From the NCBI GenBank assembly GCA_017621075.1, contig JAGATV010000045.1, forward strand, positions 36,085 through 100,084: 64,000 bases of DNA, in the 5' to 3' direction. The translations under genes and the position numbers were made by a program. The notes under the pieces were generated by a model. The model saw only the letters and a list, made by a program, of their open reading frames with translations, ran no database searches and had not been told where the DNA came from. The DNA is from Lachnospiraceae bacterium (GTDB lineage Bacteria; Bacillota; Clostridia; Lachnospirales; Lachnospiraceae). Of this stretch, positions 26,834 through 35,495 are shown piece by piece (within the stretch, counting starts at the first letter, position 1; each line of letters begins with the position of its first letter).

Positions 26834-27019
26834 ATGATCGAAGTAACAAAACTCAATGGCGTGAAAATCCTGATAAACCCGCACTTGCTGGAGCTGGTGG
26901 AGGAAACTCCCGACACGGTCCTGACTCTTACCACGGGCCGAAAATTAATTGTAAAAGAAAGTAGACAAGAGATAAAAAATCTTGTAAAATCATATAGAAA
27001 GGATATTCTGGCAGAATAA
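26834..27019 (+). CDS. flbD: FlbD family flagellar protein
   Basis: The start is the ATG at 26834, with AAGGTGGG 8 bases upstream. The 61-residue protein begins MIEVTKLNGVKILINPHLLE and contains the pattern EETPDTVLTLTTGRKLIVKES, both typical of the small SwrD/FlbD family of flagellar operons. In B. subtilis SwrD raises motor torque by acting on the stator. The motAB genes follow directly here, which agrees with a stator-related role. Confidence 0.9.
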   Translation: MIEVTKLNGVKILINPHLLELVEETPDTVLTLTTGRKLIVKESRQEIKNLVKSYRKDILAE

Positions 27020-27050
27020 TCTTAAAAATGCGGAATGTTAGGTGATCTTT

Positions 27051-27842
27051 GTGGATATAGCTTCTATCGTCGGCATGCTCATGTGCCTTGCCATGCTCAT
27101 ATTCGGTATCATTTCCAGTGCGGGAATCGGCGGATTCGGAAACTATCTGGACCCGGCATCTGCCATTATCACCTTCGGCGGTGCTTTCTCCGCCGTTCTG
27201 GCTTCCTACAGCTTACAGGATTACATAGCCGGACTCAAGAGCATTACCCTGATCTTTAAGGCGCCGTCCGTGGATACCGCCGACATGATCAAAAAAATCA
27301 TAGATTTATCCAATATCGCTCGTAAAGAGGGTCTGCTCTCCCTGGAGGAGGCTGCTGCCGATATGGAGGAACCTTTTTTGAAGAAGGGAATCCTTTTGGT
27401 AGTGGACGGTACAGATCCTGATTTGGTGCGCGCAATTATGGAGACAGAGATGAACTGCATTGACGACAGACATAAATCCGTGGTGGGTTTCTGGGAGTCG
27501 TTGGCGAGCATGGGACCTGCCTGGGGTATGATCGGTACCCTGATAGGCCTTGTGGACATGCTTAACAACATGTCTGACGCCAGTTCCATCGGACCGGCCA
27601 TGGCGGTGGCATTGATCACCACGTTATACGGTTCCCTGTTGGCAAACTGGATCTGTACTCCTACGGCCAACAAGCTGAAGGCAGACAATGCCATTGAGAT
27701 GATGCAAAAAGAGGTTATGATCGAGGGACTTCTGTCCATTCAGGCAGGCGAGAACCCCCGCGTAATAGAAGAAAAACTGAAATCCTTCCTTGCACCCAAG
27801 GACAGAGTGTCCGGGGACAATGAGGCAGGAGGTGAGATGTAG
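27051..27842 (+). CDS. motA: Flagellar motor stator protein MotA
   Basis: I prefer the GTG at 27051 over the GTG at 27042, because AGGTGAT lies at 27039-27045 and the product then begins MDIASIVGM like other MotA proteins. The 263-residue protein has four membrane helices and a cytoplasmic loop between helices 2 and 3 with the charged torque residues. SMGPAWGMIGTLIGLVDML marks the third helix. It overlaps motB by one base. MotA forms the pentameric channel subunit that, with MotB, drives the rotor by ion flow. Confidence 0.95.
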   Translation: MDIASIVGMLMCLAMLIFGIISSAGIGGFGNYLDPASAIITFGGAFSAVLASYSLQDYIAGLKSITLIFKAPSVDTADMIKKIIDLSNIARKEGLLSLEEAAADMEEPFLKKGILLVVDGTDPDLVRAIMETEMNCIDDRHKSVVGFWESLASMGPAWGMIGTLIGLVDMLNNMSDASSIGPAMAVALITTLYGSLLANWICTPTANKLKADNAIEMMQKEVMIEGLLSIQAGENPRVIEEKLKSFLAPKDRVSGDNEAGGEM

Positions 27843-28663
27843 TGGCAAAGAAAAAAGAAGATACGCCGCCACCGGGGTCACCGGCGTGGATGGCCACCTT
27901 CAGCGATCTGATGAATCTGCTGCTCTGTTTCTTCGTCCTGCTGTTTTCCATGTCCACCATCGATGAGGCGAAGCTGAATGAACTGATCGCATCCATGAAC
28001 AGTGCCTTCAGTGTCTTTGACGGTGGCGCTACTTCCATCGGAGAGGGCATCCTGATCAGCAACGGTGTCAGCCAGCTAAATGAGCTGAGTGAATATATCA
28101 ACAGTACGGGCAAGACTACAGACAGCGACAATTCTGCGGCAGACCTGAAAGAGTTTGACAATGATCCTCAGGGGATCAAGGAACTTTTGGAAGAACAAAA
28201 GCTTCAGGAAAATGAAGCGTTGGCGGAGACCATAGCGGAGGCAGTGGCGGAGAGCAGGCTGGCGGATCAGGTGGAAGTCAGCTTTACTGCGCAATATGTA
28301 CAGCTTACCATGAAGGGAGCGCTGCTTTTTGATTCCGGAAGCGCACAGCTCAAGGAGGCATCCACCACGGTCTTAGACAAGGTCGGGGTCATTCTGGAGC
28401 GATACAGCCGTGGGATTATAGAGATAGAAGGACACACGGACAACGTGCCCATAAGCAGCAAGCAGTATGCAAGCAATGAGGAGTTAAGCAGCGCCAGGGC
28501 GCTGTCGGTATTCTATTATCTCACAGACCATACCAGCCTTGATCCCGCGAGCCTGCGGCATGCCGGTATGGGAGAGCGGGTCCCCATCGCCGACAATTCG
28601 ACTCCCGAGGGCCGCAGCAAGAACAGACGGGTGGAGATCCGTATTTACAGTGATGACATCTAA
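27842..28663 (+). CDS. motB: Flagellar motor stator protein MotB
   Basis: The GTG start is preceded by GGAGGTGAG. The 273-residue protein has a single N-terminal helix (FSDLMNLLLCFFVLLFSMS) that contains the essential ion-carrying Asp, a plug/linker region and a C-terminal OmpA-like peptidoglycan-binding domain (IIEIEGHTDNVPISS, then RSKNRRVEIRIY). It anchors the stator to the cell wall. The coupling ion (proton or sodium) cannot be decided from the sequence. Confidence 0.96.
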   Translation: MAKKKEDTPPPGSPAWMATFSDLMNLLLCFFVLLFSMSTIDEAKLNELIASMNSAFSVFDGGATSIGEGILISNGVSQLNELSEYINSTGKTTDSDNSAADLKEFDNDPQGIKELLEEQKLQENEALAETIAEAVAESRLADQVEVSFTAQYVQLTMKGALLFDSGSAQLKEASTTVLDKVGVILERYSRGIIEIEGHTDNVPISSKQYASNEELSSARALSVFYYLTDHTSLDPASLRHAGMGERVPIADNSTPEGRSKNRRVEIRIYSDDI

Positions 28664-28688
28664 GCCTTGAGAAAGGATCATAAGTTTT

Positions 28689-29210
28689 ATGAAGAAAAAT
28701 CTGTTTACCATTTTGATGCTGGCACTTCTGGTCGTGAATATCGTACTCAGCAGCATCACCATGATCAGCGTGACGGGAACCAACAAAAAGACGGCCCAAC
28801 TGGTGAACAATATCGCCACGGTGATGAACCTGGAGCTGACGGTTCCGGGGGAAGAGGAAGTAAAGAAAGAGGTTTCCATGGCAGATACTGCAGTGTACAA
28901 TTTTGACGGCAACCTGACTATGCCCCTTAAGACGGACGAGAGCGGCCAGAACAAATATCTGGTATGTAACATTGCATTGTCCATGGACACCAAGAATAAA
29001 GATTATAAGAAGTACGGCGGAGCTGAGAAGCTGGCAGAGCAGGAGAGCCTGATCAAGGATACCATCACAGAGGTGGTCTCCCAGCACACGGAGGCAGAAT
29101 GCCGGGCGGATTTTGACGGACTGAAAGAGGAGATCCTTCAGGCTGTGCAGGATCTGTTCCAGTCAGATTTCATTTATAAGATTGCCATCAATGATATCAA
29201 GTTCTGCTGA
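28689..29210 (+). CDS. fliL: Flagellar basal-body-associated protein FliL
   Basis: The 173-residue protein has a short cytoplasmic N-terminus, one membrane helix (LFTILMLALLVVNIVLSSIT, about 5-25) and an extracytoplasmic domain ending in DLFQSDFIYKIAINDIKFC, the typical FliL ending. FliL rings surround the stator and enhance torque. Placed after motAB and before fliM, with 25 bases to motB. Confidence 0.87.
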   Translation: MKKNLFTILMLALLVVNIVLSSITMISVTGTNKKTAQLVNNIATVMNLELTVPGEEEVKKEVSMADTAVYNFDGNLTMPLKTDESGQNKYLVCNIALSMDTKNKDYKKYGGAEKLAEQESLIKDTITEVVSQHTEAECRADFDGLKEEILQAVQDLFQSDFIYKIAINDIKFC

Positions 29211-29249
29211 TGACTATCCCCAAAAGGAAATGGTAGGAGGTGAGCTTTC

Positions 29250-30230
29250 GTGGGCGAGGTCCTTTCACAGAACGAGATAGATAACCTGCTTGCCTCTTTG
29301 GCCGCAGGTGAGCTGGATGTAGATCAGATGCAGGGGGAGGATGAAAAGCAGGTCAAGAATTATGACTTCAGCCGCCCCACAAAGTTCTCCAAAGAACATT
29401 TAAGGACACTGGAAATTATTTTTGAACATTACAGCCGTCTGGTATCCACCAATCTTCCCGTGTATCTGCGCAAGAATGTGCAGGTGACGGTGGCCAGTTC
29501 TGAGACCGTCACTTTCAGTGAGTTTTCCAATGCACTGTCCAATCCGGTGATTTTGGGAATTGTCAATTTTGCACCGCTGAACGGTACCATCATTCTGGAT
29601 CTGGCTACCAATCTGGGTTATGCCATGCTTGACAGAATGCTGGGCGGGAGCGGCACCACCCTGGAGAAGAGCAGGGATTTTTCGGAGATAGAGCTCATCA
29701 TTATCGAGAAGATCATGGTCATGCTGACCCAGTTGCTCAGGGAGCCGTGGAAGAATGTCATCGATATCATGCCGGTCCTAAACCGCCTGGAGACCAATTC
29801 CCAGTTTGCCCAGGTGATCGCACCCAATGATATGATAGCGATCGTTACATTGAATATGAGGATCGGTGAAGTCGAAGGGCTCATGAATATCTGTCTTCCT
29901 TTCTTTACGCTGGAAGAAGTTATGGACAAACTGAATACCAAGTACTGGTTCTCCACCATGCAGGAGAATCGGGATGAAAATTATGAAAGCTATATTGAAT
30001 CACTGATCCGCAAAGTGGATGTGCCCATCAGGGCAGTGCTGGGAAAGAGCACCATATCCGTGGCAGATTTCATGAATCTGCAGGTGGGTGACTGTATCCG
30101 GCTGGATTCCAGGGTGGAAAGTGATATGAATGTATATGTTGGGAATATCAGAAAATTTACCGCATTGCCCGGAGCCAACAATGATTCTTATGCGGTCCGG
30201 ATCACGTCGGTAGTCAGAGAGGAGGAGTAA
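29250..30230 (+). CDS. fliM: Flagellar motor switch protein FliM
   Basis: The GTG start follows GGAGGTGAG. The 326-residue protein begins with the CheY-P-binding peptide VLSQNEIDNLLASL, then a CheC-like middle domain that contacts FliG (GGSG motif in MLDRMLGGSGTTLEK), and a C-terminal SpoA domain (VGDCIRLDSRVESDMNVYVG). It is the CheY-binding part of the C-ring. Complete and of normal length. Confidence 0.97.
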   Translation: MGEVLSQNEIDNLLASLAAGELDVDQMQGEDEKQVKNYDFSRPTKFSKEHLRTLEIIFEHYSRLVSTNLPVYLRKNVQVTVASSETVTFSEFSNALSNPVILGIVNFAPLNGTIILDLATNLGYAMLDRMLGGSGTTLEKSRDFSEIELIIIEKIMVMLTQLLREPWKNVIDIMPVLNRLETNSQFAQVIAPNDMIAIVTLNMRIGEVEGLMNICLPFFTLEEVMDKLNTKYWFSTMQENRDENYESYIESLIRKVDVPIRAVLGKSTISVADFMNLQVGDCIRLDSRVESDMNVYVGNIRKFTALPGANNDSYAVRITSVVREEE

Positions 30231-30233
30231 GAT

Positions 30234-31625
30234 ATGGACGGAATGTTATCTCAGGACGAGATCAATGCCCTCTTAAACGGCATGGACCTGTCCGGTGATG
30301 AGACACCGGGTCTGAATGATCTGGCAAATCTGTCATCCGGTCCGGCAGACACTGCCGAAAATGATCCATATCTCACAGGAACCGCACCTGTGGCAGGGGG
30401 TGAAGAACTGCTTACGGATGTGGAGAAGGATGCCATTGGTGAAGTGGCTAATATCAGTATGGGTTCTTCAGCCACGACCATGTATTCTCTGGTGAACAGA
30501 AAAGTAAACATCACCACGCCGGTGGTAACTCTTTGTACATGGGAGTCCATTCTGGAAAGTTACGAAAAACCCTGTGTGTTCATTCAGATCAAGTACACAA
30601 AAGGGCTGGATGGTACCAATATCCTGGTGCTGAAGGAGCATGATGTGAAGGTCATCACCGATCTGATGATGGGTGGTGACGGTACTAATACAGAGGGAGA
30701 GTTGGGAGAACTGCACTTAAGTGCGATCTCGGAGGCCATGAACCAGATGATGGGATCTGCGGCAACATCCCTTTCCACCATGCTTCAGACCATGATCGAT
30801 ATCAGCCCGCCGGATTCCACGCTGTTGGATCTGACCAAATACAAATCCGGTGCCGATATTGCACCCTTTCTGGAAGGCACCTTTGTAAAGATTTCTTTCA
30901 GGATGCAGATCGATGACTTGATCGACAGTACCATCATGCAGCTGTATCCTGTGGAATTTGCAAGAAAACTGGTTGACACTTTCATGAACAATCAGATAGG
31001 CAGCACCTTGCCGGATGTCTCGGAGCAGGAACAGACAACGGCCAAGGCCCAGGAGCCGGCGCAGAATGTTCCACAGCCGGCTGCCGGAGCAGGAGGCTAC
31101 GCAGACAGCCAGGCAGGTATGAGCCAGGCTGGGGCAGGCATACCACCTATGGGTGGCATGAACCCCATGGGCGGCATGAATCAGGCCGGCATGGATATGA
31201 GCGGCATGAATCCCATGATGGGCATGAACCCCATGATGGGGGCACCGATGGGGATGAACCCCATGATGGGAGGTCCCATGGGCGGCATGAATCCCATGAT
31301 GACAGGCGCACCACAGATGAATATGCAGAATGTCAATGTACAGCCTGCACAGTTCCAAAATTTCTCAAACAATATGGGGGGTGTCCAGGGACAGGAGAAT
31401 ATCGGCCTCATTATGGATGTGCCGTTGGAGGTTACCGTCGAACTTGGACGCACCACAAAATCAATCTCCGAGATCCTTAACTTTGCACCGGGTACGATCA
31501 TTGAACTGGATCGGATCGCAGGTGAACCGATAGATGTTTTGGTAAACGGCAAGTTTGTTGCCAAGGGAGAAGTGGTGGTCATCGAAGAAAGCTTCGGTGT
31601 GAGAGTAACAGAGATCATAAAGTAA
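30234..31625 (+). CDS. fliY: Flagellar motor switch phosphatase FliY with Met-rich linker
   Basis: The 463-residue protein has an N-terminal CheY-binding segment (MLSQDEINALLNGM), a CheC-like phosphatase domain with two E-x-x-N motifs (AIGEVANISMGS at about 66 and AISEAMNQMMGS at about 163), a linker of about 120 residues, and a C-terminal FliN/SpoA domain (DVPLEVTVELGRTTKSISEI). FliY therefore both builds the C-ring and dephosphorylates CheY-P. The linker is very unusual: after a Gln/Ala/Pro stretch, residues about 304-364 consist almost only of Met, Gly, Asn and Pro. B. subtilis FliY has 378 residues, so the linker explains the extra length. Confidence 0.95.
   Translation: MDGMLSQDEINALLNGMDLSGDETPGLNDLANLSSGPADTAENDPYLTGTAPVAGGEELLTDVEKDAIGEVANISMGSSATTMYSLVNRKVNITTPVVTLCTWESILESYEKPCVFIQIKYTKGLDGTNILVLKEHDVKVITDLMMGGDGTNTEGELGELHLSAISEAMNQMMGSAATSLSTMLQTMIDISPPDSTLLDLTKYKSGADIAPFLEGTFVKISFRMQIDDLIDSTIMQLYPVEFARKLVDTFMNNQIGSTLPDVSEQEQTTAKAQEPAQNVPQPAAGAGGYADSQAGMSQAGAGIPPMGGMNPMGGMNQAGMDMSGMNPMMGMNPMMGAPMGMNPMMGGPMGGMNPMMTGAPQMNMQNVNVQPAQFQNFSNNMGGVQGQENIGLIMDVPLEVTVELGRTTKSISEILNFAPGTIIELDRIAGEPIDVLVNGKFVAKGEVVVIEESFGVRVTEIIK
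31143..31326 (+). repeat. Met/Gly/Asn/Pro-coding repeats within fliY
   Basis: Units such as GGMNPM, GMNPMM and GAPMGMNPMM recur about eight times, encoded by variants of GGCATGAACCCCATG. About one residue in three is Met. The imperfect DNA repeats could change copy number by slippage. Confidence 0.9.
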
Positions 31626-31669
31626 AGGCCTGGAAAGATACCGGAGCCGGTGAAATGGAGGAAAAATAA

Positions 31670-32032
31670 ATGGCAAAAAATATTTTGATCTGTGACGATG
31701 CTGCGTTCATGAGAATGATGATCAAGGACATCCTTACAAAGAATGGCTACAATGTGGCAGGCGAGGCCGAAAACGGATTAAAGGCTGTTGAGAAATATAA
31801 GGAGGTAAGCCCCGACCTGGTATTGATGGATATTACCATGCCGGAGATGGACGGCATCCAGGCCTTAAAGGAGATCAAAAAACTGGATGGCGGCGCAAAG
31901 GTCATCATGTGTTCTGCAATGGGCCAGCAGGCGATGGTCATCGAATCCATTCAGGCAGGAGCCAAGGATTTCATTGTTAAGCCTTTCCAGGCAGAGCGTG
32001 TCCTTGAGGCTGTGAAGAAGGTTGTGGGTTAA
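31670..32032 (+). CDS. cheY: Chemotaxis response regulator CheY
   Basis: The 120-residue single-domain receiver shows the acidic pair D9/D10, the phosphoacceptor D54 in LVLMDITMP, a Ser/Thr-position residue in IMCSAMG and the conserved Lys in FIVKPF. Phosphorylated CheY binds FliM/FliY to change rotation. It lies right after fliY, as in Bacillus. Strong ribosome site GGAGGAA. Its stop overlaps the fliO start by one base. Confidence 0.97.
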   Translation: MAKNILICDDAAFMRMMIKDILTKNGYNVAGEAENGLKAVEKYKEVSPDLVLMDITMPEMDGIQALKEIKKLDGGAKVIMCSAMGQQAMVIESIQAGAKDFIVKPFQAERVLEAVKKVVG

Positions 32033-32415
32033 TGGCGGTATTACTGACAGATGTTTCAGGCTATGCTCAGTTTATCACTGTGCTGATAGTGTTTATCCTG
32101 GTGCTTTTGGTGACTGCTTTCACCACCAGGTGGATGGCGGATTACCAGAAGAAACAGAATGCCGGCAGCAATATTGAGATCGTAGAGACCGTTCGTCTGG
32201 GGAACAATAAGTGGCTCCAGATCGTGCGGGTGGGCGATACCTACAAGGTGCTTGCCGTCTGTAAGGACACGGTGACCTCTCTGGGGGAAGTACCGAAGGA
32301 ACAGCTTAAGGAGGCGGACATTCCCGACGGAAATCAGTCTTTCAAAGCACTTTTGGAGAAAACAATCAAAAGAGATTCCAGTGATCGTAGTGGACTAAAG
32401 GATAAAGATACATGA
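32032..32415 (+). CDS. fliO: Flagellar biosynthesis protein FliO/FliZ
   Basis: The 127-residue protein has an N-terminal membrane helix (FITVLIVFILVLLVTAFTTR) and a small domain with the FliO pattern IEIVETVRLGNNKWLQIVRV. FliO stabilises FliP during assembly of the export gate. Its start shares a base with the cheY stop and its end overlaps fliP by 4 bases. Confidence 0.87.
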   Translation: MAVLLTDVSGYAQFITVLIVFILVLLVTAFTTRWMADYQKKQNAGSNIEIVETVRLGNNKWLQIVRVGDTYKVLAVCKDTVTSLGEVPKEQLKEADIPDGNQSFKALLEKTIKRDSSDRSGLKDKDT

Positions 32416-33278
32416 GCAGAATGAAGTTTGCTGGAAAAAAAATAATAACGATTATATGCCTGCTGGTTACGGTGGGCATATTGTGGTTTCATGGAACGAT
32501 TGTTGCGGATGCTGCCCAGAGGGGGCATCTCACCGGTGAAACGGGCACTTCCACGGTGATTGATCCGCCGGGGACCTATCAGACGCCGGAAGATTTGAAC
32601 AGGCTCAATACTGCCAATACCGTGAGTATCACCTACAGCGGGGATAACGGTCAGTTAAACGGTTCCCTGCGCATTCTGATCACGCTGACACTGATTGCCC
32701 TGGCGCCTACGATCATCATTATGATGACCTCTTTTACCAGGATCATCATCGTGCTGCATTTTACCAGGGCGGCTCTGAACACACAGACGGCACCCCCCAA
32801 TCAGATATTGATTGGTCTGGCGCTGATCCTGACTTTTTTTATTATGGAACCCACCATTGAAAGGATCAATACGGAAGCGATACAGCCTTTTGAAAACGGG
32901 GAGATCACCCAGGAGGAGGCTCTTGAGAAGGGAATGGCACCCTTACGGGAGTTCATGTATCCCCAGACACAGTTAAAGGATGTGGAGCTTTTTATGGACA
33001 TTGCCGGTTTAGAGTGGGATGGGACGTTGGAAGCCATTCCCAATTCTGTGCTGATCCCCAGTTTTATGATCAGTGAACTGAGGACGGCTTTCTGGATCGG
33101 ATTTATGATCTATATTCCTTTTATTGTGATAGATATGGTAGTAGCATCCACCCTGATGAGCATGGGTATGATGATGCTACCGCCAACCACTATTTCCATG
33201 CCTTTCAAGATATTGTTGTTTGTGCTGGCAGACGGATGGTCTCTGATTATCATGCAGGTAGTCAAGACCTTCTACTGA
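32412..33278 (+). CDS. fliP: Flagellar export gate protein FliP
   Basis: The 288-residue protein has an N-terminal signal-like helix (IITIICLLVTVGILWFHG) and four membrane segments with the family motifs APTIIIMMTSFTRIIIVLHF and SMGMMMLPPTTISMPFKILL. FliP pentamers form the core of the type III export channel with FliQ and FliR. Complete, normal length. Confidence 0.97.
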   Translation: MSRMKFAGKKIITIICLLVTVGILWFHGTIVADAAQRGHLTGETGTSTVIDPPGTYQTPEDLNRLNTANTVSITYSGDNGQLNGSLRILITLTLIALAPTIIIMMTSFTRIIIVLHFTRAALNTQTAPPNQILIGLALILTFFIMEPTIERINTEAIQPFENGEITQEEALEKGMAPLREFMYPQTQLKDVELFMDIAGLEWDGTLEAIPNSVLIPSFMISELRTAFWIGFMIYIPFIVIDMVVASTLMSMGMMMLPPTTISMPFKILLFVLADGWSLIIMQVVKTFY

Positions 33279-33299
33279 CCGTAGGACGAGGAGACAGTA

Positions 33300-33572
33300 A
33301 TGACAGTTGACGCAGTGGTAGAAATTGCAAAAGATGCACTATTTTTGATTATCAAGGTATCGCTGCCGGTACTTCTGGTATCCATGGCTATCGGCCTGAT
33401 CATCAGTATCTTTCAGACGGTTACCTCCATTCAGGAGCAGACCCTTACTTTCGTGCCCAAGGTCATCGGCATTTTCCTGACATTGATGATCCTGGGTGGC
33501 TGGATGATGAACAATATGGTGGAGTTTACTACCGAACTTTGGTCCAGTTTCAGTTTGTATGTACATAGATGA
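33300..33572 (+). CDS. fliQ: Flagellar export gate protein FliQ
   Basis: The 90-residue protein has two membrane hairpin helices (ALFLIIKVSLPVLLVSMAIG and IGIFLTLMILGGWMMNNMVE) with the TSIQEQTLTFVPK loop between them that is diagnostic of FliQ. It wraps around the FliPR core. Ribosome site GGACGAGGAGA; stop overlaps fliR start (ATGA). Confidence 0.96.
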   Translation: MTVDAVVEIAKDALFLIIKVSLPVLLVSMAIGLIISIFQTVTSIQEQTLTFVPKVIGIFLTLMILGGWMMNNMVEFTTELWSSFSLYVHR

Positions 33573-34369
33573 CAGGGGCAGGAGAGATGATAGATTATTC
33601 TTTTTCCGTTTATGATCTGGAGTATTTCCTGCTGATCCTGACCAGGGTATCCTGTTTCATATTTGTCGTACCGTTCTTCAGTATGAAGAACACTCCGGCC
33701 AGGATAAGGCTTGGAATCAGCTTCTTTGTGGCCATGCTGTTGTATCAGGTGCTTTCCCCGGCTTCGGCAGTTGTGTACGACACGGTGATGGAATATGCCC
33801 TGATCGTTATGAAGGAAGCCATTACAGGCCTTTTGATCGGTTTTGGAGCAAATATCTGCACTTCCATACTGAGTTTTGCAGGTGCGGTGGCAGACATGGA
33901 GACCGGATTGTCCATGATGACCCTGTTAGATCCGGCCACCAACCAGAATACCAGTATCACAGGTGTGTTTTATCAATATACTTTCACCATGATGTTCATA
34001 GCCAGCGGGATGTACCGTTATCTGCTGGGAGCGCTGGCGGACACTTTTACGCTGATCCCTGTGAACGGTGCCGTATTTCATGCGGATTCTCTTTTGGAAT
34101 CCATGGTGCAGTTCATGAGTGATTATATCATTATCGGGTTCAGGATCGTTCTTCCCGTATTCTGTGCGACCCTTCTTTTGAATGCCGTGCTGGGAGTCAT
34201 GGCCAAGGTATCTCCCCAGATGAATATGTTTGCGGTAGGTATCCAGTTGAAGATCCTGGTGGGGATCTCCACACTTTTTTTGACGGTGGGCATGCTGCCC
34301 GGAGCCGCTGATTTCCTGTACCGGGAGATGAAAAAGATGATGACATCCTTTGTGGGAGGACTTTCGTGA
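33569..34369 (+). CDS. fliR: Flagellar export gate protein FliR
   Basis: The 266-residue membrane protein has about five or six membrane segments and FliR motifs such as RVSCFIFVVPFFSMKNTPAR and GVMAKVSPQMNMFAVGIQLK. It completes the FliPQR channel. The ATG overlaps the fliQ stop; an alternative ATG at 33587, preceded by CAGGAGAG, would shorten the protein by six residues. The end overlaps the flhB GTG start. Confidence 0.95.
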   Translation: MTGAGEMIDYSFSVYDLEYFLLILTRVSCFIFVVPFFSMKNTPARIRLGISFFVAMLLYQVLSPASAVVYDTVMEYALIVMKEAITGLLIGFGANICTSILSFAGAVADMETGLSMMTLLDPATNQNTSITGVFYQYTFTMMFIASGMYRYLLGALADTFTLIPVNGAVFHADSLLESMVQFMSDYIIIGFRIVLPVFCATLLLNAVLGVMAKVSPQMNMFAVGIQLKILVGISTLFLTVGMLPGAADFLYREMKKMMTSFVGGLS

Positions 34370-35475
34370 TCTTAGAGTATAATCTTCAATTTTTTGCCGA
34401 AGGGCAGGGCGGCGATAAGACAGAGCCCGCCACCCCGAAAAAGTTAAGCGATGCCCGTAAAGAAGGACAGGTGGCCAAGAGCCGTGAGGTCGCAAACGGT
34501 CTGGGGCTCCTTGCGGTGTTCCTGGTGCTGAAGATATGGGTCGGCAACATGGGAAACCAGTTTTTGTCCGTGTTTCACAATATTTATAACAGGATATCCG
34601 ACACTATAGTGTTCTGGCATGGCTTCATGCCAAAGCAGGACATCAGTACGATCTTTCAAAGCATGCTGATGGAAGCGGTCATCATCATGGCGCCCGTCAT
34701 GATCGTCGGATTCATCGTGGCATTTGTCAGTGATGTGATGCAGGTGGGGTGGAAGCCAACCACTAAACCGTTACGGCCCAAATGGAACAAGTTAAGTCCG
34801 TTGTCAGGCTTTAAAAAGATTTTTTCGGCCAATTCTTTGATAGAACTGGTCAAGTCCCTGGCAAAGCTGGGGCTGATCGCCTATATCTGTTACAGCTATC
34901 TGAAGGATAAATGGCCGTTATTTTTTACTTTATATGATATGCCGCTGTTGCAGGCTGTCAAACTGGCGGCGGAGACGGTGACGGATCTGGGCATCAGGAT
35001 CTCCGCCGTATACATGATTCTGGCTGCCGCTGACTTTATGTATCAGAAGTACAAGTTTAGCAAGGACATGAGGATGACCAAGCAGGAAGTCAAGGATGAG
35101 TACAAACAGTCCGAAGGAGATCCTCAGATCAAAGGAAAGATCCGTCAGAGGATGCAGGAGGCTTCCCGCAGGAGGATGATGCAGAATCTGCCCCAGGCGG
35201 ATGTGGTCATCACCAACCCTACTCATTATGCGGTGGCCATCAAGTATGATCCCAAGATAGCAGATGCCCCCATCGTCCTGGCAAAGGGCGAGGATTATAT
35301 GGCGGCAAAGATCAGGGAGGCAGCTAAGGAGCACCATATTGAAATCGTAGAAAACAAGCCGCTTGCACGTATGCTTTATGCAAACGTGGATGTGGGCCAG
35401 GCGGTCCCGCCGGAATTGTATCAGGCGGTGGCAGAGGTCCTGGCGTTCGTATATCATTTACAGGGAAAAGTGTAA
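34366..35475 (+). CDS. flhB: Flagellar export gate/substrate switch FlhB
   Basis: The 369-residue protein has four membrane helices and a cytoplasmic domain with the self-cleavage site NPTH (N284-H287, in ADVVITNPTHYAVAIKYDP). Cleavage after Asn284 allows the change from rod/hook to filament export, which FliK triggers. The N-terminus has the FlhB signature KTEPATPKKLSDARKEGQVA. The GTG start overlaps the fliR stop by 3-4 bases. No separate FlhX is seen. Confidence 0.97.
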   Translation: MILEYNLQFFAEGQGGDKTEPATPKKLSDARKEGQVAKSREVANGLGLLAVFLVLKIWVGNMGNQFLSVFHNIYNRISDTIVFWHGFMPKQDISTIFQSMLMEAVIIMAPVMIVGFIVAFVSDVMQVGWKPTTKPLRPKWNKLSPLSGFKKIFSANSLIELVKSLAKLGLIAYICYSYLKDKWPLFFTLYDMPLLQAVKLAAETVTDLGIRISAVYMILAAADFMYQKYKFSKDMRMTKQEVKDEYKQSEGDPQIKGKIRQRMQEASRRRMMQNLPQADVVITNPTHYAVAIKYDPKIADAPIVLAKGEDYMAAKIREAAKEHHIEIVENKPLARMLYANVDVGQAVPPELYQAVAEVLAFVYHLQGKV

Positions 35476-35495
35476 GGAAAGGAGTGTGAGCACAG

